From contig JANQLY010000025.1 in NCBI GenBank assembly GCA_028280345.1, positions 110,124 to 174,123 of the forward strand: a DNA stretch of 64,000 nt. Direction: 5' to 3'. Made by a program: the position numbers and the translations under genes. A model generated the notes under the pieces. It saw only the letters and a program-made list of their open reading frames with translations. It was not told the origin of the DNA and searched no databases. This document shows, piece after piece, positions 54,958 through 62,081 of this stretch. The DNA comes from Pseudomonadales bacterium (GTDB lineage Bacteria > Pseudomonadota > Gammaproteobacteria > Pseudomonadales > UBA7239). Position 1 is the stretch's first letter; each line of letters starts with the position of its first letter.

Positions 54958-55794
54958 TTATATTTCATGCGGTAGCTTGGGCCACAACGTTTTATGTTTT
55001 GGCTGTGCTTCTTCCTGCGGCCTTCCATTGGTGTAGTAATACAGGGCAATCGATTTACGCATTTTACCTTCCGGGCAGGTTAGTGGATGGGGGTGGCCGT
55101 GCCAGGTATCGCTGCTAGTGCTAAAGATGACGCAGCGTTTGGCAATTGGCAGGATGCTTTCCTGGCAAGCAGTGAGTTCGCGATCCCAGATTTCCAGATG
55201 GCCGCCGTAGTCATCCTGCCAGTCTTTATTCAGATAAATCAATAAATTAACGCGTCGATCCAGTTGATAGATGCGATGGACATTAAAGTCGGCATGTACG
55301 CGCAGTAAACCGCCAGGCAGGGTTTGGTGGGTGCCGGCACCAAGCAGGCGTGGGTCAGGTAGAAGATTCTGAATGCCGGTAAGGCGTTCAAGAAAAAGAA
55401 TAAAACTTTGCGATTGCAGTTCCCATAAAAAGTGGCGAACAAACGGGTGAAATTCCTGTTCGTTGCGTATACCGATTTTATTTTTTTGTGCAGGAATCTG
55501 TTTGGTTTCTTCGTCGACATAGGCGGAGTTGTCGCGTTCCTGCAGGTTTGGATCAGGTTCCGGAAAACCTGCAAGCAGTGCGTCGCATATGGCATCACTG
55601 ATAAAGTTATCAAATGCAATATGTGGAAACGGCGGCTTGTTGCGGTAGTGTGGCGCCTGTTGCTCGGCGAGCTGCATCAGTTTGTGGTAATCAAACAGGT
55701 ATTCACCGCGTTTGCTATTTAACAGTGCTTCGGTTGTTTCGCTGTTGGTGCAATCGGTATCCATACACTCGGTTTGTTCAGGATTGCTTGTCAT
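54958..55794 (-). CDS. 2OG-Fe(II) oxygenase
   Basis: A 278-aa double-stranded beta-helix oxygenase of the prolyl-hydroxylase-like (Tpa1/PHD) group. The iron site is H167-x-D169 in RVHADFN, with the distal histidine in TWHGHPHPL (232-236), and the 2-oxoglutarate arginine is R246 in MRKSIALYYY. PHIAFDNFIS and NKDWQDDYGGHLEIW are shared with the paralogue directly upstream. The N-terminal ~30 residues are Glu/Thr/Cys-rich and extra. Its start overlaps the upstream gene by 17 bases. Target (protein side chain or small molecule) unknown. Confidence 0.88.
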   Translation of the reverse strand: MTSNPEQTECMDTDCTNSETTEALLNSKRGEYLFDYHKLMQLAEQQAPHYRNKPPFPHIAFDNFISDAICDALLAGFPEPDPNLQERDNSAYVDEETKQIPAQKNKIGIRNEQEFHPFVRHFLWELQSQSFILFLERLTGIQNLLPDPRLLGAGTHQTLPGGLLRVHADFNVHRIYQLDRRVNLLIYLNKDWQDDYGGHLEIWDRELTACQESILPIAKRCVIFSTSSDTWHGHPHPLTCPEGKMRKSIALYYYTNGRPQEEAQPKHKTLWPKLPHEI

Positions 55795-56572
55795 GGTTGT
55801 CCTTCTGGAGTTGTTCCGGTGTTTGTTTCCACACTGTCATGTGGGGTTGGCTGTCGCGTCCGGCAGGGCGACCGTTGCTGTAATAAAACGCGGAAATGGA
55901 TTTGCGTGACTGGTGCGGTGGACACTGCAGGGGTTCCGGGTGGCCGTGCCAGGTATAACTGCCGGTGGAAAAGATTACTGCGCGCCCGGCAATCGGGGCG
56001 ACTTTTTTTACACAGTGTTGCATGTCCTCACTCCACAGTTCGAGGTGTCCGCCGTAGTCGTCCTGCCAGTCTTTGTTGAGATAGATAATGATATTGAGGC
56101 GGCGGTCGAGGTCGGTTTCCGGTTGGCGATTATAATCAGCGTGCACCATTAGAAAACCACCGGGCCGTGTGTTGTGAATACCGCCGCCGGCACGGTAGGG
56201 ATCGGGAATAATGGCGTCGATACCACTGAGTGTTTGCAGAAATTGCACAAAGTCCGCGCTGTTAAGTTCCCAGTATAAGCGCCGCACATTGATGCCAAAG
56301 CGAATTTCCATGGATAGCCAGTCCTTGCGAAACTGTGCGTTATAATTTTTTTCAAGGAACTCTGTGTCGTCATCCGGGCGAATGCGGTCATCCGGTATCT
56401 CGCTTTCCTGGAGTATCAAATCGACGGTTTGCGGCGGAATAAAATCATCTATCACGATGTGAGGGAACGGCTCGGCATGCCGATACTGCTGGCTTTGTTG
56501 TGCCGCAATCGTGTTGAGGCGCTGGTAGTCCAGCAAGGGCGCTGCATGAAAGTCATTTGCACTTAATGCCAT
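55778..56572 (-). CDS. 2OG-Fe(II) oxygenase, tandem paralogue
   Basis: A 264-aa oxygenase with H144-x-D146 in MVHADYN, distal histidine in TWHGHPEPL (209-211) and R223 in SRKSISAFYY. It shares the DxFI entry strand (PHIVIDDFIP) and NKDWQDDYGGHLELW with the downstream gene, so the pair is a tandem duplication with retained catalytic residues. A candidate FNR-type site (56643-56656) lies 71 bases upstream of the start, and a leftward -10-like TATCGT (56616-56621) is spaced as in an FNR class II promoter. Confidence 0.88.
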   Translation of the reverse strand: MALSANDFHAAPLLDYQRLNTIAAQQSQQYRHAEPFPHIVIDDFIPPQTVDLILQESEIPDDRIRPDDDTEFLEKNYNAQFRKDWLSMEIRFGINVRRLYWELNSADFVQFLQTLSGIDAIIPDPYRAGGGIHNTRPGGFLMVHADYNRQPETDLDRRLNIIIYLNKDWQDDYGGHLELWSEDMQHCVKKVAPIAGRAVIFSTGSYTWHGHPEPLQCPPHQSRKSISAFYYSNGRPAGRDSQPHMTVWKQTPEQLQKDNHDKQS

Positions 56573-56642
56573 GGTAACTATATCGTCATCTGGTTGTTAT
56601 CGTATTCTTTTTCTGACGATAGCAAACGGGGGAGCAGGAGGT

Positions 56643-56656
56643 TTGACCTGGATCAA
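56643..56656. promoter_or_regulatory. FNR/ANR-like box 1
   Basis: TTGACCTGGATCAA, 9 of 10 fixed consensus bases. Its centre is 31 bases from the centre of the leftward TATCGT hexamer (56616-56621), which fits activation of the 2OG oxygenase pair. Confidence 0.55.
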
Positions 56657-56713
56657 TTGTCAGGTATTACTGCGCTGAACAGGGTGCTGACAGGGAACTG
56701 TGAGCAAAGCTGC

Positions 56714-56727
56714 TTGACCTGTATCAA
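56714..56727. promoter_or_regulatory. FNR/ANR-like box 2
   Basis: TTGACCTGTATCAA, 9 of 10 fixed consensus bases. Its centre is 31 bases from the centre of the rightward TAATAT hexamer (56749-56754), the class II FNR geometry, upstream of the rubredoxin gene. Confidence 0.6.
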
Positions 56728-56791
56728 CAGGCGCCAGGGCAGTATCGGTAATATAGGCTTACGTTGATTATAGAGTGAGGTTGCAACGGCG

Positions 56792-56968
56792 ATGGCTTAT
56801 CGAAAATGGGAGTGTGTCATCTGTGGCATGATTTACGATGAAGAACTCGGGCGCCCCGAAGAGGGTATTGTGCCGGGAACCCTGTGGGAAGATGTACCGG
56901 AAGATTGGGAGTGTCCGGAGTGCGGTGTCAGCAAATTTGATTTTGAGCTTGTCGAAGAGGCGGCTTAA
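56792..56968 (+). CDS. Rubredoxin
   Basis: A 58-aa protein with the two knuckles CVICG (Cys8, Cys11) and CPECG (Cys41, Cys44) that bind one iron. The family-typical W-x-C start, GIVPGTLWEDVPEDW core and acidic tail are present. Rubredoxins pass electrons to membrane hydroxylases, reductive peroxide/NO enzymes and others. It lies among P450, Rieske and 2OG oxygenase genes and has an FNR-like box upstream, so it may serve an oxygenase or an oxygen-stress enzyme. A clear terminator follows. Confidence 0.95.
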   Translation: MAYRKWECVICGMIYDEELGRPEEGIVPGTLWEDVPEDWECPECGVSKFDFELVEEAA

Positions 56969-57006
56969 AATACCCCCGATTGTCCTTTTATTGTGCTTGA
57001 AATGAC

Positions 57007-57046
57007 AGGCGGACTGAGTGGCCCGAATAAAACAGTCCGCCTTTTG
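57007..57046 (+). terminator. Terminator of the rubredoxin gene
   Basis: AGGCGGACT (57007-57015) pairs with AGTCCGCCT (57034-57042) around an 18-nt loop, followed by TTT. It lies between convergent genes. Confidence 0.75.
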
Positions 57047-57066
57047 ATGGCTATTTGATTCTTACG

Positions 57067-58296
57067 TCAGGCCTGCTTCTTCATCATCTGTTCCATACGT
57101 GCGCGCTGGAACGTAATGCAAGTGGAGTCGGCCGGGATTTCATCAAGGGGTACCTTGACCTGATCCGGTGTTATATTCACTTCATTCGCCGTTGCTTTGA
57201 GTGCCTCGAGATCAAAACCGTAAAGTGCTGCGGCATTTTCTCCAAGCATTTTGCGCACAACTTTTTCATCGAGTTCGGAAAATGCAAAACGCATGTTTTC
57301 CCGTGAGTAGGGATAGCACCCTTCATAGTGTGGGTAGTCATTGCCCCACAGTACGTGATCTTCCCCGACAATATCGAGGCCTTTCACATCTGCCGGAGAC
57401 GGGAAGCTCGCGCCGTACCAGCAGTTACGTTTTGCATAAAAACTCGGTGGTTCCTTGATGGCCGGATCTTTCGAGGTATCGATCTCGCCGATATAACCGG
57501 CTTTCCATGCCATCCACATAGAATCCATGCCGCGCATCACTTTCGGTGCCCAGGCAGCGCCGGATTCGGTGAGGATGTAGCGCAATTTTGGGAAACGCTC
57601 AAATACACCACCCATAATCAGGTGGGTGAAGCCGCGCTGGATAAAGAACGACATTTCCATTGCCCATAACGCATTTGACCCCTGACCTTCGCAGTAGCTC
57701 GGTGAGCCCTGACCAGAATGCTGGTTCATTACGAGGTCGTGATCCTGAATTGCCGCCCAAAGACGGTCATAATCCGGATGATTAAGTGGTTTTAAATGGG
57801 TCTCGGAGGGTGAAGGTAGCGGCAATAAAATGCCACCGCGCAAATTGTTTTTGGCGATCCACTCTACATCCTCGATTGCATCGTCAATATTGTTAAGGTG
57901 GATTAAACCGATACCGGCGCGACGCTCCGGGGCCTCGGCGCAGAACTCTGCAAGCCAGCGGTTGTGAGCACGGGTACCGGCGAGGTAGCGCTCATATTGA
58001 TCGGGGCTCGGCGGTGCAGAAATATGGAAGGCTTTGGCATAAAACGGTGGCACCGTATTCGGGTAGATCACCTCGCCGACCACACCGTCATTTTGCAGGT
58101 CTTCAAGGCGTTCGGCGGAATCCCAGTTCTTGCTCTTTTTCTTGCTCACATGTTTTTCTGCCGGGCTTTTGTAAGAGCTGCTGCGCCAGGCATCGAAGTC
58201 GTCGCGGTATTGCGGATCGAGGTAGTCGCGGTAGGCCTGAACCGAAGCTCCGGCGTGGGTGTCGGCAGTAATAATAATGTAGGGGTCGTTGCTCAC
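57067..58296 (-). CDS. Amidohydrolase-family protein (ACMSD-like)
   Basis: A 409-aa TIM-barrel metal hydrolase/decarboxylase. Recognisable sites are TADTHAG at the N-terminus (D-x-H in place of the usual H-x-H), the barrel histidine in MNQHSGQGSP and the acid in LWGNDYPHYEG. Relatives include 2-amino-3-carboxymuconate-semialdehyde decarboxylase and decarboxylases of aromatic or steroid degradation clusters. The start is GTG 58296, preceded by GGGAGG at 7 nt; an ATG at 58350 has no ribosome-binding site. It is divergent from the cupin at 58596. Confidence 0.85.
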   Translation of the reverse strand: MSNDPYIIITADTHAGASVQAYRDYLDPQYRDDFDAWRSSSYKSPAEKHVSKKKSKNWDSAERLEDLQNDGVVGEVIYPNTVPPFYAKAFHISAPPSPDQYERYLAGTRAHNRWLAEFCAEAPERRAGIGLIHLNNIDDAIEDVEWIAKNNLRGGILLPLPSPSETHLKPLNHPDYDRLWAAIQDHDLVMNQHSGQGSPSYCEGQGSNALWAMEMSFFIQRGFTHLIMGGVFERFPKLRYILTESGAAWAPKVMRGMDSMWMAWKAGYIGEIDTSKDPAIKEPPSFYAKRNCWYGASFPSPADVKGLDIVGEDHVLWGNDYPHYEGCYPYSRENMRFAFSELDEKVVRKMLGENAAALYGFDLEALKATANEVNITPDQVKVPLDEIPADSTCITFQRARMEQMMKKQA

Positions 58297-58595
58297 TGAG
58301 ATTCCTCCCGTGCTCTTGTCGTTATCGGTGTTAATTTCTGCCCAAAGCATAGACAGGGTTTTTGCGGAAGTCCATGCGTAAAAAGCGCTGATAAGATACT
58401 GTTATTACAAGATTTTTGCCTGGGCTTGTGTTAAATCAAGCATTAGATGGATAAGACCTGTCAGAGAGTTCGATGCCCGGAAAGCGGTTGCTGTCTGTAC
58501 AGACTTATTTTAAGGTTTAGGCCATAACTAATGCCCTGAAGACTTTATTTAAGGGCTGTTTATAAAATGAAACACGATTGAGAGAGGAGAAAAAG
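58297..58595. promoter_or_regulatory. Divergent region amidohydrolase / cupin
   Basis: A 299-base gap without a gene. The only structured element I see is the 12-bp palindrome at 58493-58504. Confidence 0.5.
58493..58504. promoter_or_regulatory. Perfect 12-bp palindrome, candidate operator
   Basis: GTCTGTACAGAC is self-complementary and lies 92 bases upstream of the cupin start. It looks like a TetR- or LysR-type site, but no regulator gene is adjacent. Confidence 0.35.
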
Positions 58596-59075
58596 ATGGC
58601 GGTTTCTGATATTGGCGATACCAAACTGGCACTGGATGACGAGATTCCCTGGGCACCCATGGGTCCTGACCCGGATGGTGGCGTGGATATCAAGATTTTA
58701 CGCGTGGATGAAGCCAATGATCGCATTGTTTTTCTCAATCGCTTCCAGCCGGGTTTTACTGCGATCAAGCATCGCCATGTGGGTGCAGTGAATGCCTATA
58801 CGATTCAGGGACGCTGGCACTATCTTGAGTACGACTGGGTTTCGGGCCCTGGTGACTATGTCTATGAAGAGCCTGATAGTGTGCATACCTTGCAGGCGCT
58901 ACCAGACAATACCGAGCCAACGGTAGTTTTCTTTGTGGTTGAAGGCGGTCTGGATGTCTATGACGACGATGACAATATTATGCTTACGGTAGATGTGCCG
59001 ATGTTTGAAGATATGTACCGTCAGGGTATTGAAGCATTGGGTTTACCGTATCCGGATAAAATCTTACGCGAGTAG
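58596..59075 (+). CDS. Cupin, 2,4'-dihydroxyacetophenone dioxygenase-like
   Basis: A 159-aa single-domain cupin. Metal ligands are visible as H59 and H61 in KHRHVGAVNAYT and H97 in DSVHTLQ. PWAPMG near the start and GRWHYLEYDW plus GDYVYEEPDSVHTL follow the DAD family, iron dioxygenases that cleave a C-C bond next to a ketone. The ATG is preceded by GAGAGGAG; an upstream TTG is less likely. The substrate may be linked to the neighbouring oxygenases, by inference. Confidence 0.82.
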   Translation: MAVSDIGDTKLALDDEIPWAPMGPDPDGGVDIKILRVDEANDRIVFLNRFQPGFTAIKHRHVGAVNAYTIQGRWHYLEYDWVSGPGDYVYEEPDSVHTLQALPDNTEPTVVFFVVEGGLDVYDDDDNIMLTVDVPMFEDMYRQGIEALGLPYPDKILRE

Positions 59076-59122
59076 TCCGGCCGCTGTCCCAGACGATCAG
59101 GATCAATCAGGGAGTTTTTTTG

Positions 59123-59157
59123 TTGTCTGTAGCTGAAAAATTTTCAGCTACAGACAA
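59123..59157. terminator. Terminator-like 17-bp perfect inverted repeat
   Basis: Bases 59123-59139 are the exact reverse complement of 59141-59157, around one base. The minus-strand side is followed by a run of A/T-rich sequence with seven T in plus sense, the plus side by TTT. It lies between the convergent cupin and PhnD-like genes. Confidence 0.7.
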
Positions 59158-59161
59158 TTTG

Positions 59162-59920
59162 CTAGTCCCTGAGAGTTTCCATCAGGTCGATCATAAATTC
59201 AGCGTCTTCCTCCGACATGGCTTCAAATCCCTTGATTCCCAGTGCATCGAGAACTCCGGGGCCTTTGGCATCTGTGTTAATGTTGAGCAGAGCTTGGCTG
59301 AGAGATTCGTACTGATCTGCCAGCGACGGAGCTGCGAGAACACTGTGGTAGATCACGCTGATTTGACTGGTAACAAGCACCTTGAGGCGGCGTTTAGTGA
59401 TGTTGGTCAGATCGTCATAGGCCTCTTTCAGGAAAAAGCCAATATCAGCATCACCGCTGATAAGCCGTTTTGCGAGCACGACATAGTTGGCGACCTGGGT
59501 GGTTGTTGTATTGCTGTCATCAAGGTCTGCCGGTTCTATCATGCGCATGCCGATCATATTGATGTCCGGATCGTCAGTGGCGATGATACGGCAGCCTTCA
59601 CGCAGATCTTCGATACAATTTGCCGGGTTGTCTTCGCAGCAGACGATCACCGCTTCATCGGCTTTATCAGCAGGTTTTACCAGTGCTTTGAAATCGAGTT
59701 CACGCACCAGCATGGCGGTGTCAAACGGATTAGCGTAAATTAAATCTATTTGTTGGTTGCGAATGGCGCTACGTTGTTCTTCAAAGTTGTCATAGAGTTC
59801 CAGGTGAATATCCAACCCGGTTTTTTTCTGTAGCCAGGTATTAAAAATATACCAGCCGGCGATTCGGTCAGGTTTAAAGTCGGGGCTTACGGTGAGATTG
59901 TATTTCCGGTTATTCGGCAT
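59162..59920 (-). CDS. PhnD-like (phosphate/phosphonate-binding fold) protein without signal peptide
   Basis: A 252-aa periplasmic-binding-protein fold. It starts NNRKYNLTVSPDF directly on the first strand, with no hydrophobic leader, so it should stay in the cytosol. Fold-typical strings are DLIYANPFDTAMLV, EDLREGCRIIATDD, LAKRLISGDADIGFFLKEAY and SLADQYESLSQALLN. The family elsewhere supplies ABC importers or acts as a sensor domain; no permease or ATPase is here. It overlaps the PAS gene by 11 bases and ends the GTPase/roadblock operon, pointing to a ligand-sensing role. Confidence 0.82.
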   Translation of the reverse strand: MPNNRKYNLTVSPDFKPDRIAGWYIFNTWLQKKTGLDIHLELYDNFEEQRSAIRNQQIDLIYANPFDTAMLVRELDFKALVKPADKADEAVIVCCEDNPANCIEDLREGCRIIATDDPDINMIGMRMIEPADLDDSNTTTTQVANYVVLAKRLISGDADIGFFLKEAYDDLTNITKRRLKVLVTSQISVIYHSVLAAPSLADQYESLSQALLNINTDAKGPGVLDALGIKGFEAMSEEDAEFMIDLMETLRD

Positions 59921-60392
59921 CTTTAAGCTCCTTGTACAGTGTTATACATTCATTAATTTTCTTGCGTGATGGTTTGCGTCTGACGGATGTATAACCGACT
60001 ACTTTTCCCTGGCGTACGTTGGCAACTACCGTCGCATAAACCCAGTAGTAAGCGCCATCTTTGCGTAGGTTCTTGACATAGCCATGCCATTTTTTCCCAG
60101 CGGCAAGATCATCCCAAAGTCCTTTAAATGCAGCGGCGGGCATGTCAGGGTGGCGCAGGATACTATGCTCCTGACCAATCAATTCATCTTCCTCATAACC
60201 GGACATTTCAACAAAGGCACGATTAGCGTGGGTAATGATACCTTTGGTATCAGTGAGCGAGACAATCAACTTACCTTCGGGAAATGGAATTTCCCGGTCG
60301 ACGGTGTAAACTTTTCGCGGACCGCATTCATACAGGTTCAGGGTATGCTCTTGCATATCACCCTGTATGTCTGCGGGATTCATATCATCCAT
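59910..60392 (-). CDS. Stand-alone Aer-type PAS domain protein
   Basis: A 160-aa protein dominated by one PAS domain (~30-140). The sequence EIPFPEGKLIVSLTDTKG, THANRAFVEMSGY, ILRHPDMP and GKKWHGYVKNLRKDG follows the FAD-binding PAS of the aerotaxis receptor Aer closely. There is no HAMP, methyl-accepting or kinase part, and no membrane segment. In Aer this domain senses redox state through FAD; the same is inferred here. It overlaps the PhnD-like gene by 11 bases. Confidence 0.88.
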   Translation of the reverse strand: MDDMNPADIQGDMQEHTLNLYECGPRKVYTVDREIPFPEGKLIVSLTDTKGIITHANRAFVEMSGYEEDELIGQEHSILRHPDMPAAAFKGLWDDLAAGKKWHGYVKNLRKDGAYYWVYATVVANVRQGKVVGYTSVRRKPSRKKINECITLYKELKDAE

Positions 60393-60416
60393 AGGATTCT
60401 CCTCATAGCAGGGTGT

Positions 60417-60779
60417 TTAGATCAGGTTGGCAATGTCTTCGGCAGCACGTTTTACATCAAGAAAAATCAGCCCGAGTCGAGCTTTGGGTTTGGCTATCAC
60501 TGTGAGCACAGCTTCTTCAGAGGCGTGAGTCATAAGAATGTAGCCGTGATCGCCCTTGACGAGAACCTGTTCGAGATCGCCGCGAGAGAGTTCTCTCGCG
60601 CTGCGATCACCGAGTGATAACATGGCGGCACTCATGGCTCCGACCCGGTCTTCATCAAGGTCTGCAGGTAATAGTGATGCGATCATAAGACCATCAGTTG
60701 AGATTACTGCTGAAGCTTCAATATCAGCAGATGTGCCGTTTAAGTCACTGAGAATGGAATTGAACATTTCAGAGCGCAT
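60417..60779 (-). CDS. Roadblock/LC7 domain protein (MglB-like)
   Basis: A 120-aa single roadblock/LC7 domain with the usual pattern: D-x-x-A-S-A-V-I-S-x-D-G-L-M-I-A-S-L-L, followed by GAMSAAMLSLGDRSARELSRGDLEQV and KGDHGYILMTHA. Such proteins bind or stimulate small GTPases of the MglA type. GGAGG lies 8 nt before the ATG. It is separated from the winged-helix/roadblock gene by 111 bases that hold a possible 33-codon ORF. Confidence 0.9.
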   Translation of the reverse strand: MRSEMFNSILSDLNGTSADIEASAVISTDGLMIASLLPADLDEDRVGAMSAAMLSLGDRSARELSRGDLEQVLVKGDHGYILMTHASEEAVLTVIAKPKARLGLIFLDVKRAAEDIANLI

Positions 60780-60870
60780 TGTTTGTACCTCCGGCTCGAA
60801 CGTTAATGAAAACAGGGTGCGTGCACATGGCTTTTTTCTGTCTTATGTGGCTGGGGTTATCTCTATTCAT
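60769..60870 (-). CDS. Possible 33-aa small ORF overlapping the roadblock gene start
   Basis: An ATG at 60870 with AGGAG 10 nt upstream opens 33 codons ending in TGA at 60769, just inside the roadblock gene in another frame. It could be a coupling or leader peptide. There is no sequence evidence beyond the start site, and a chance ORF is likely. Confidence 0.2.
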   Translation of the reverse strand: MNRDNPSHIRQKKAMCTHPVFINVRAGGTNNAL

Positions 60871-60890
60871 GATGGAGTTTCTCCTGAGAT

Positions 60891-61541
60891 TTATTGATTG
60901 TAGCGTTGTGCAAGACAAGCGATGATTTCGGTAAAGGCTTGACTGTTAAGCTGCGGAATACCTGACAGAATGAGTGTGAACCTCACTTGCGGAAAGAACA
61001 GTGGCCAAAAGCCCACTTCACTTAAGCCGGCAGCATCCACCAGGCTCCAGGCGGAAGACTTTACGCCGAGGTTGTTGTGAAGCAACTTGCGGTGTCGTTC
61101 GTGAATTCGGTACAGATTTGCACTCAATGCGGAAAGCTCTTCAGCTGCTTCATGAGTAAAGCCACTTCGAGAGATATAGAAGCCCTGTTCATCAGCGAGA
61201 ATGGCTTTGCCACTATCGACAAGTTGTATCAAGCGTTGTGGCAGCAGCTGTTCCAGTGGGCCGGTGGGGTAGTCTAGAGACTGATCAAGTGCCTGAAAAT
61301 AGCCGAGGTTTTGTAATCGATAGAGTAGCTCCAGAGCCTGATGTTTGTCTTCCGGGTAGATATCGGCAAGTAGTTGATTGTCAACTTTTGGAGTAGTCTT
61401 CAATGCCAGTTGTCGACGTAAATGAGTGCGAACCAGGTCGTCACTATTACTTTCTATGGCGTGGAATGCGCCGGCAGGTGTAGGTAGCAGAAAGCACTCC
61501 CCGGTGACATGATAGTTTGTGGTAGCGGGAACCTTATTCAT
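60891..61541 (-). CDS. Winged-helix-like plus roadblock-like fold protein, unknown
   Basis: A 216-aa protein. Residues ~45-95 look like a small winged helix (LLADIYPEDKHQALELLYRLQNLGYFQA split around a turn). Residues ~105-216 follow the roadblock pattern: KAILADEQGFYISRSGF, a helix AAEELSALSANLYRIHERH, then WSLVDAAGLSEVGFWPL, RFTLILSG and FTEIIACLAQRY. This suggests a second MglB-type partner of the GTPase, fused to a possible nucleic-acid or protein-binding domain. The domain reading is by eye. Confidence 0.65.
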   Translation of the reverse strand: MNKVPATTNYHVTGECFLLPTPAGAFHAIESNSDDLVRTHLRRQLALKTTPKVDNQLLADIYPEDKHQALELLYRLQNLGYFQALDQSLDYPTGPLEQLLPQRLIQLVDSGKAILADEQGFYISRSGFTHEAAEELSALSANLYRIHERHRKLLHNNLGVKSSAWSLVDAAGLSEVGFWPLFFPQVRFTLILSGIPQLNSQAFTEIIACLAQRYNQ

Positions 61542-61545
61542 GCGT

Positions 61546-62073
61546 TTATGTTGGATTCAGTGAAAATAACAGTGCTTCCAGCATAGTGGAAACGTCTGAT
61601 TTATTACGCGCATCAACCTCAAGTACCGGAATGTTGAGTCCGTGTTTTTCAACCTCGGCACAGTATTCTTCTCGACAGGGTTGCGGCTTGATATCCATAC
61701 CGGTAATACCAATCACGATGCCGGTTTCCTTGATAAAGTCACTGAAGGCATCAAGATAAAACTGTAGATCACCAAATGGATTTTTTCGACGGTTGTCGAG
61801 CAATAACATCAAGCCGAGTCCGCCTTTGGTGAGAATATCCCACATGAAATCGAAACGTTCCTGTCCGGGGGTGCCGTAAAGATGCAGAGCATCACCACTA
61901 TCGAGATAGAGAATGCCGTAATCCATGGCAACGGTGGTTTCCGATTTTCGGTTTGCCGTCATATCGCTGGCGGCTTCATTAGTGGAAATAGGGGGCTTGT
62001 CAGACAGAGAGGCAATAGCAGTGGTTTTGCCTGCACCGACAGGGCCAGTAAAAATGACTTTATAAGTGCTCAC
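61546..62073 (-). CDS. Small Ras-like GTPase (MglA/CvnD-like)
   Basis: A 175-aa GTPase. The P-loop is GPVGAGKTT (10-18), switch I contains SETTVAMDYG (44-53), and switch II is YGTPGQERF (66-74). The base-specificity loop reads TGMD (124-127), where N/T-K-x-D is usual, so lysine is replaced by glycine. It is close in type to CvnD proteins of actinobacterial conservons and to bacterial MglA. It lies between the winged-helix/roadblock and receiver-like genes with 4- and 8-base gaps. Confidence 0.92.
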   Translation of the reverse strand: MSTYKVIFTGPVGAGKTTAIASLSDKPPISTNEAASDMTANRKSETTVAMDYGILYLDSGDALHLYGTPGQERFDFMWDILTKGGLGLMLLLDNRRKNPFGDLQFYLDAFSDFIKETGIVIGITGMDIKPQPCREEYCAEVEKHGLNIPVLEVDARNKSDVSTMLEALLFSLNPT

Positions 62074-62081
62074 GATTACTC

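Larger units (their letters stand above)
56573..56791. promoter_or_regulatory. Divergent promoter region 2OG oxygenases / rubredoxin with two FNR/ANR-like boxes
   Basis: A 219-base gap with two palindromes, TTGACCTGGATCAA and TTGACCTGTATCAA. Each differs from TTGAT-N4-ATCAA at one base. Each has a -10-like hexamer whose centre is 31 bases away, one pointing each way. Confidence 0.65.

Noticed and set aside
58426..58439. FNR/CRP-like TTGTGTTAAATCAA upstream of the amidohydrolase
   Set aside because: Two mismatches in the first half-site, and 130 bases from the start with no fitting -10 element.
60084..60617. 177-codon plus-strand frame across PAS and roadblock genes
   Set aside because: Antisense to two well-supported genes, with no ribosome-binding site and no recognisable motif.
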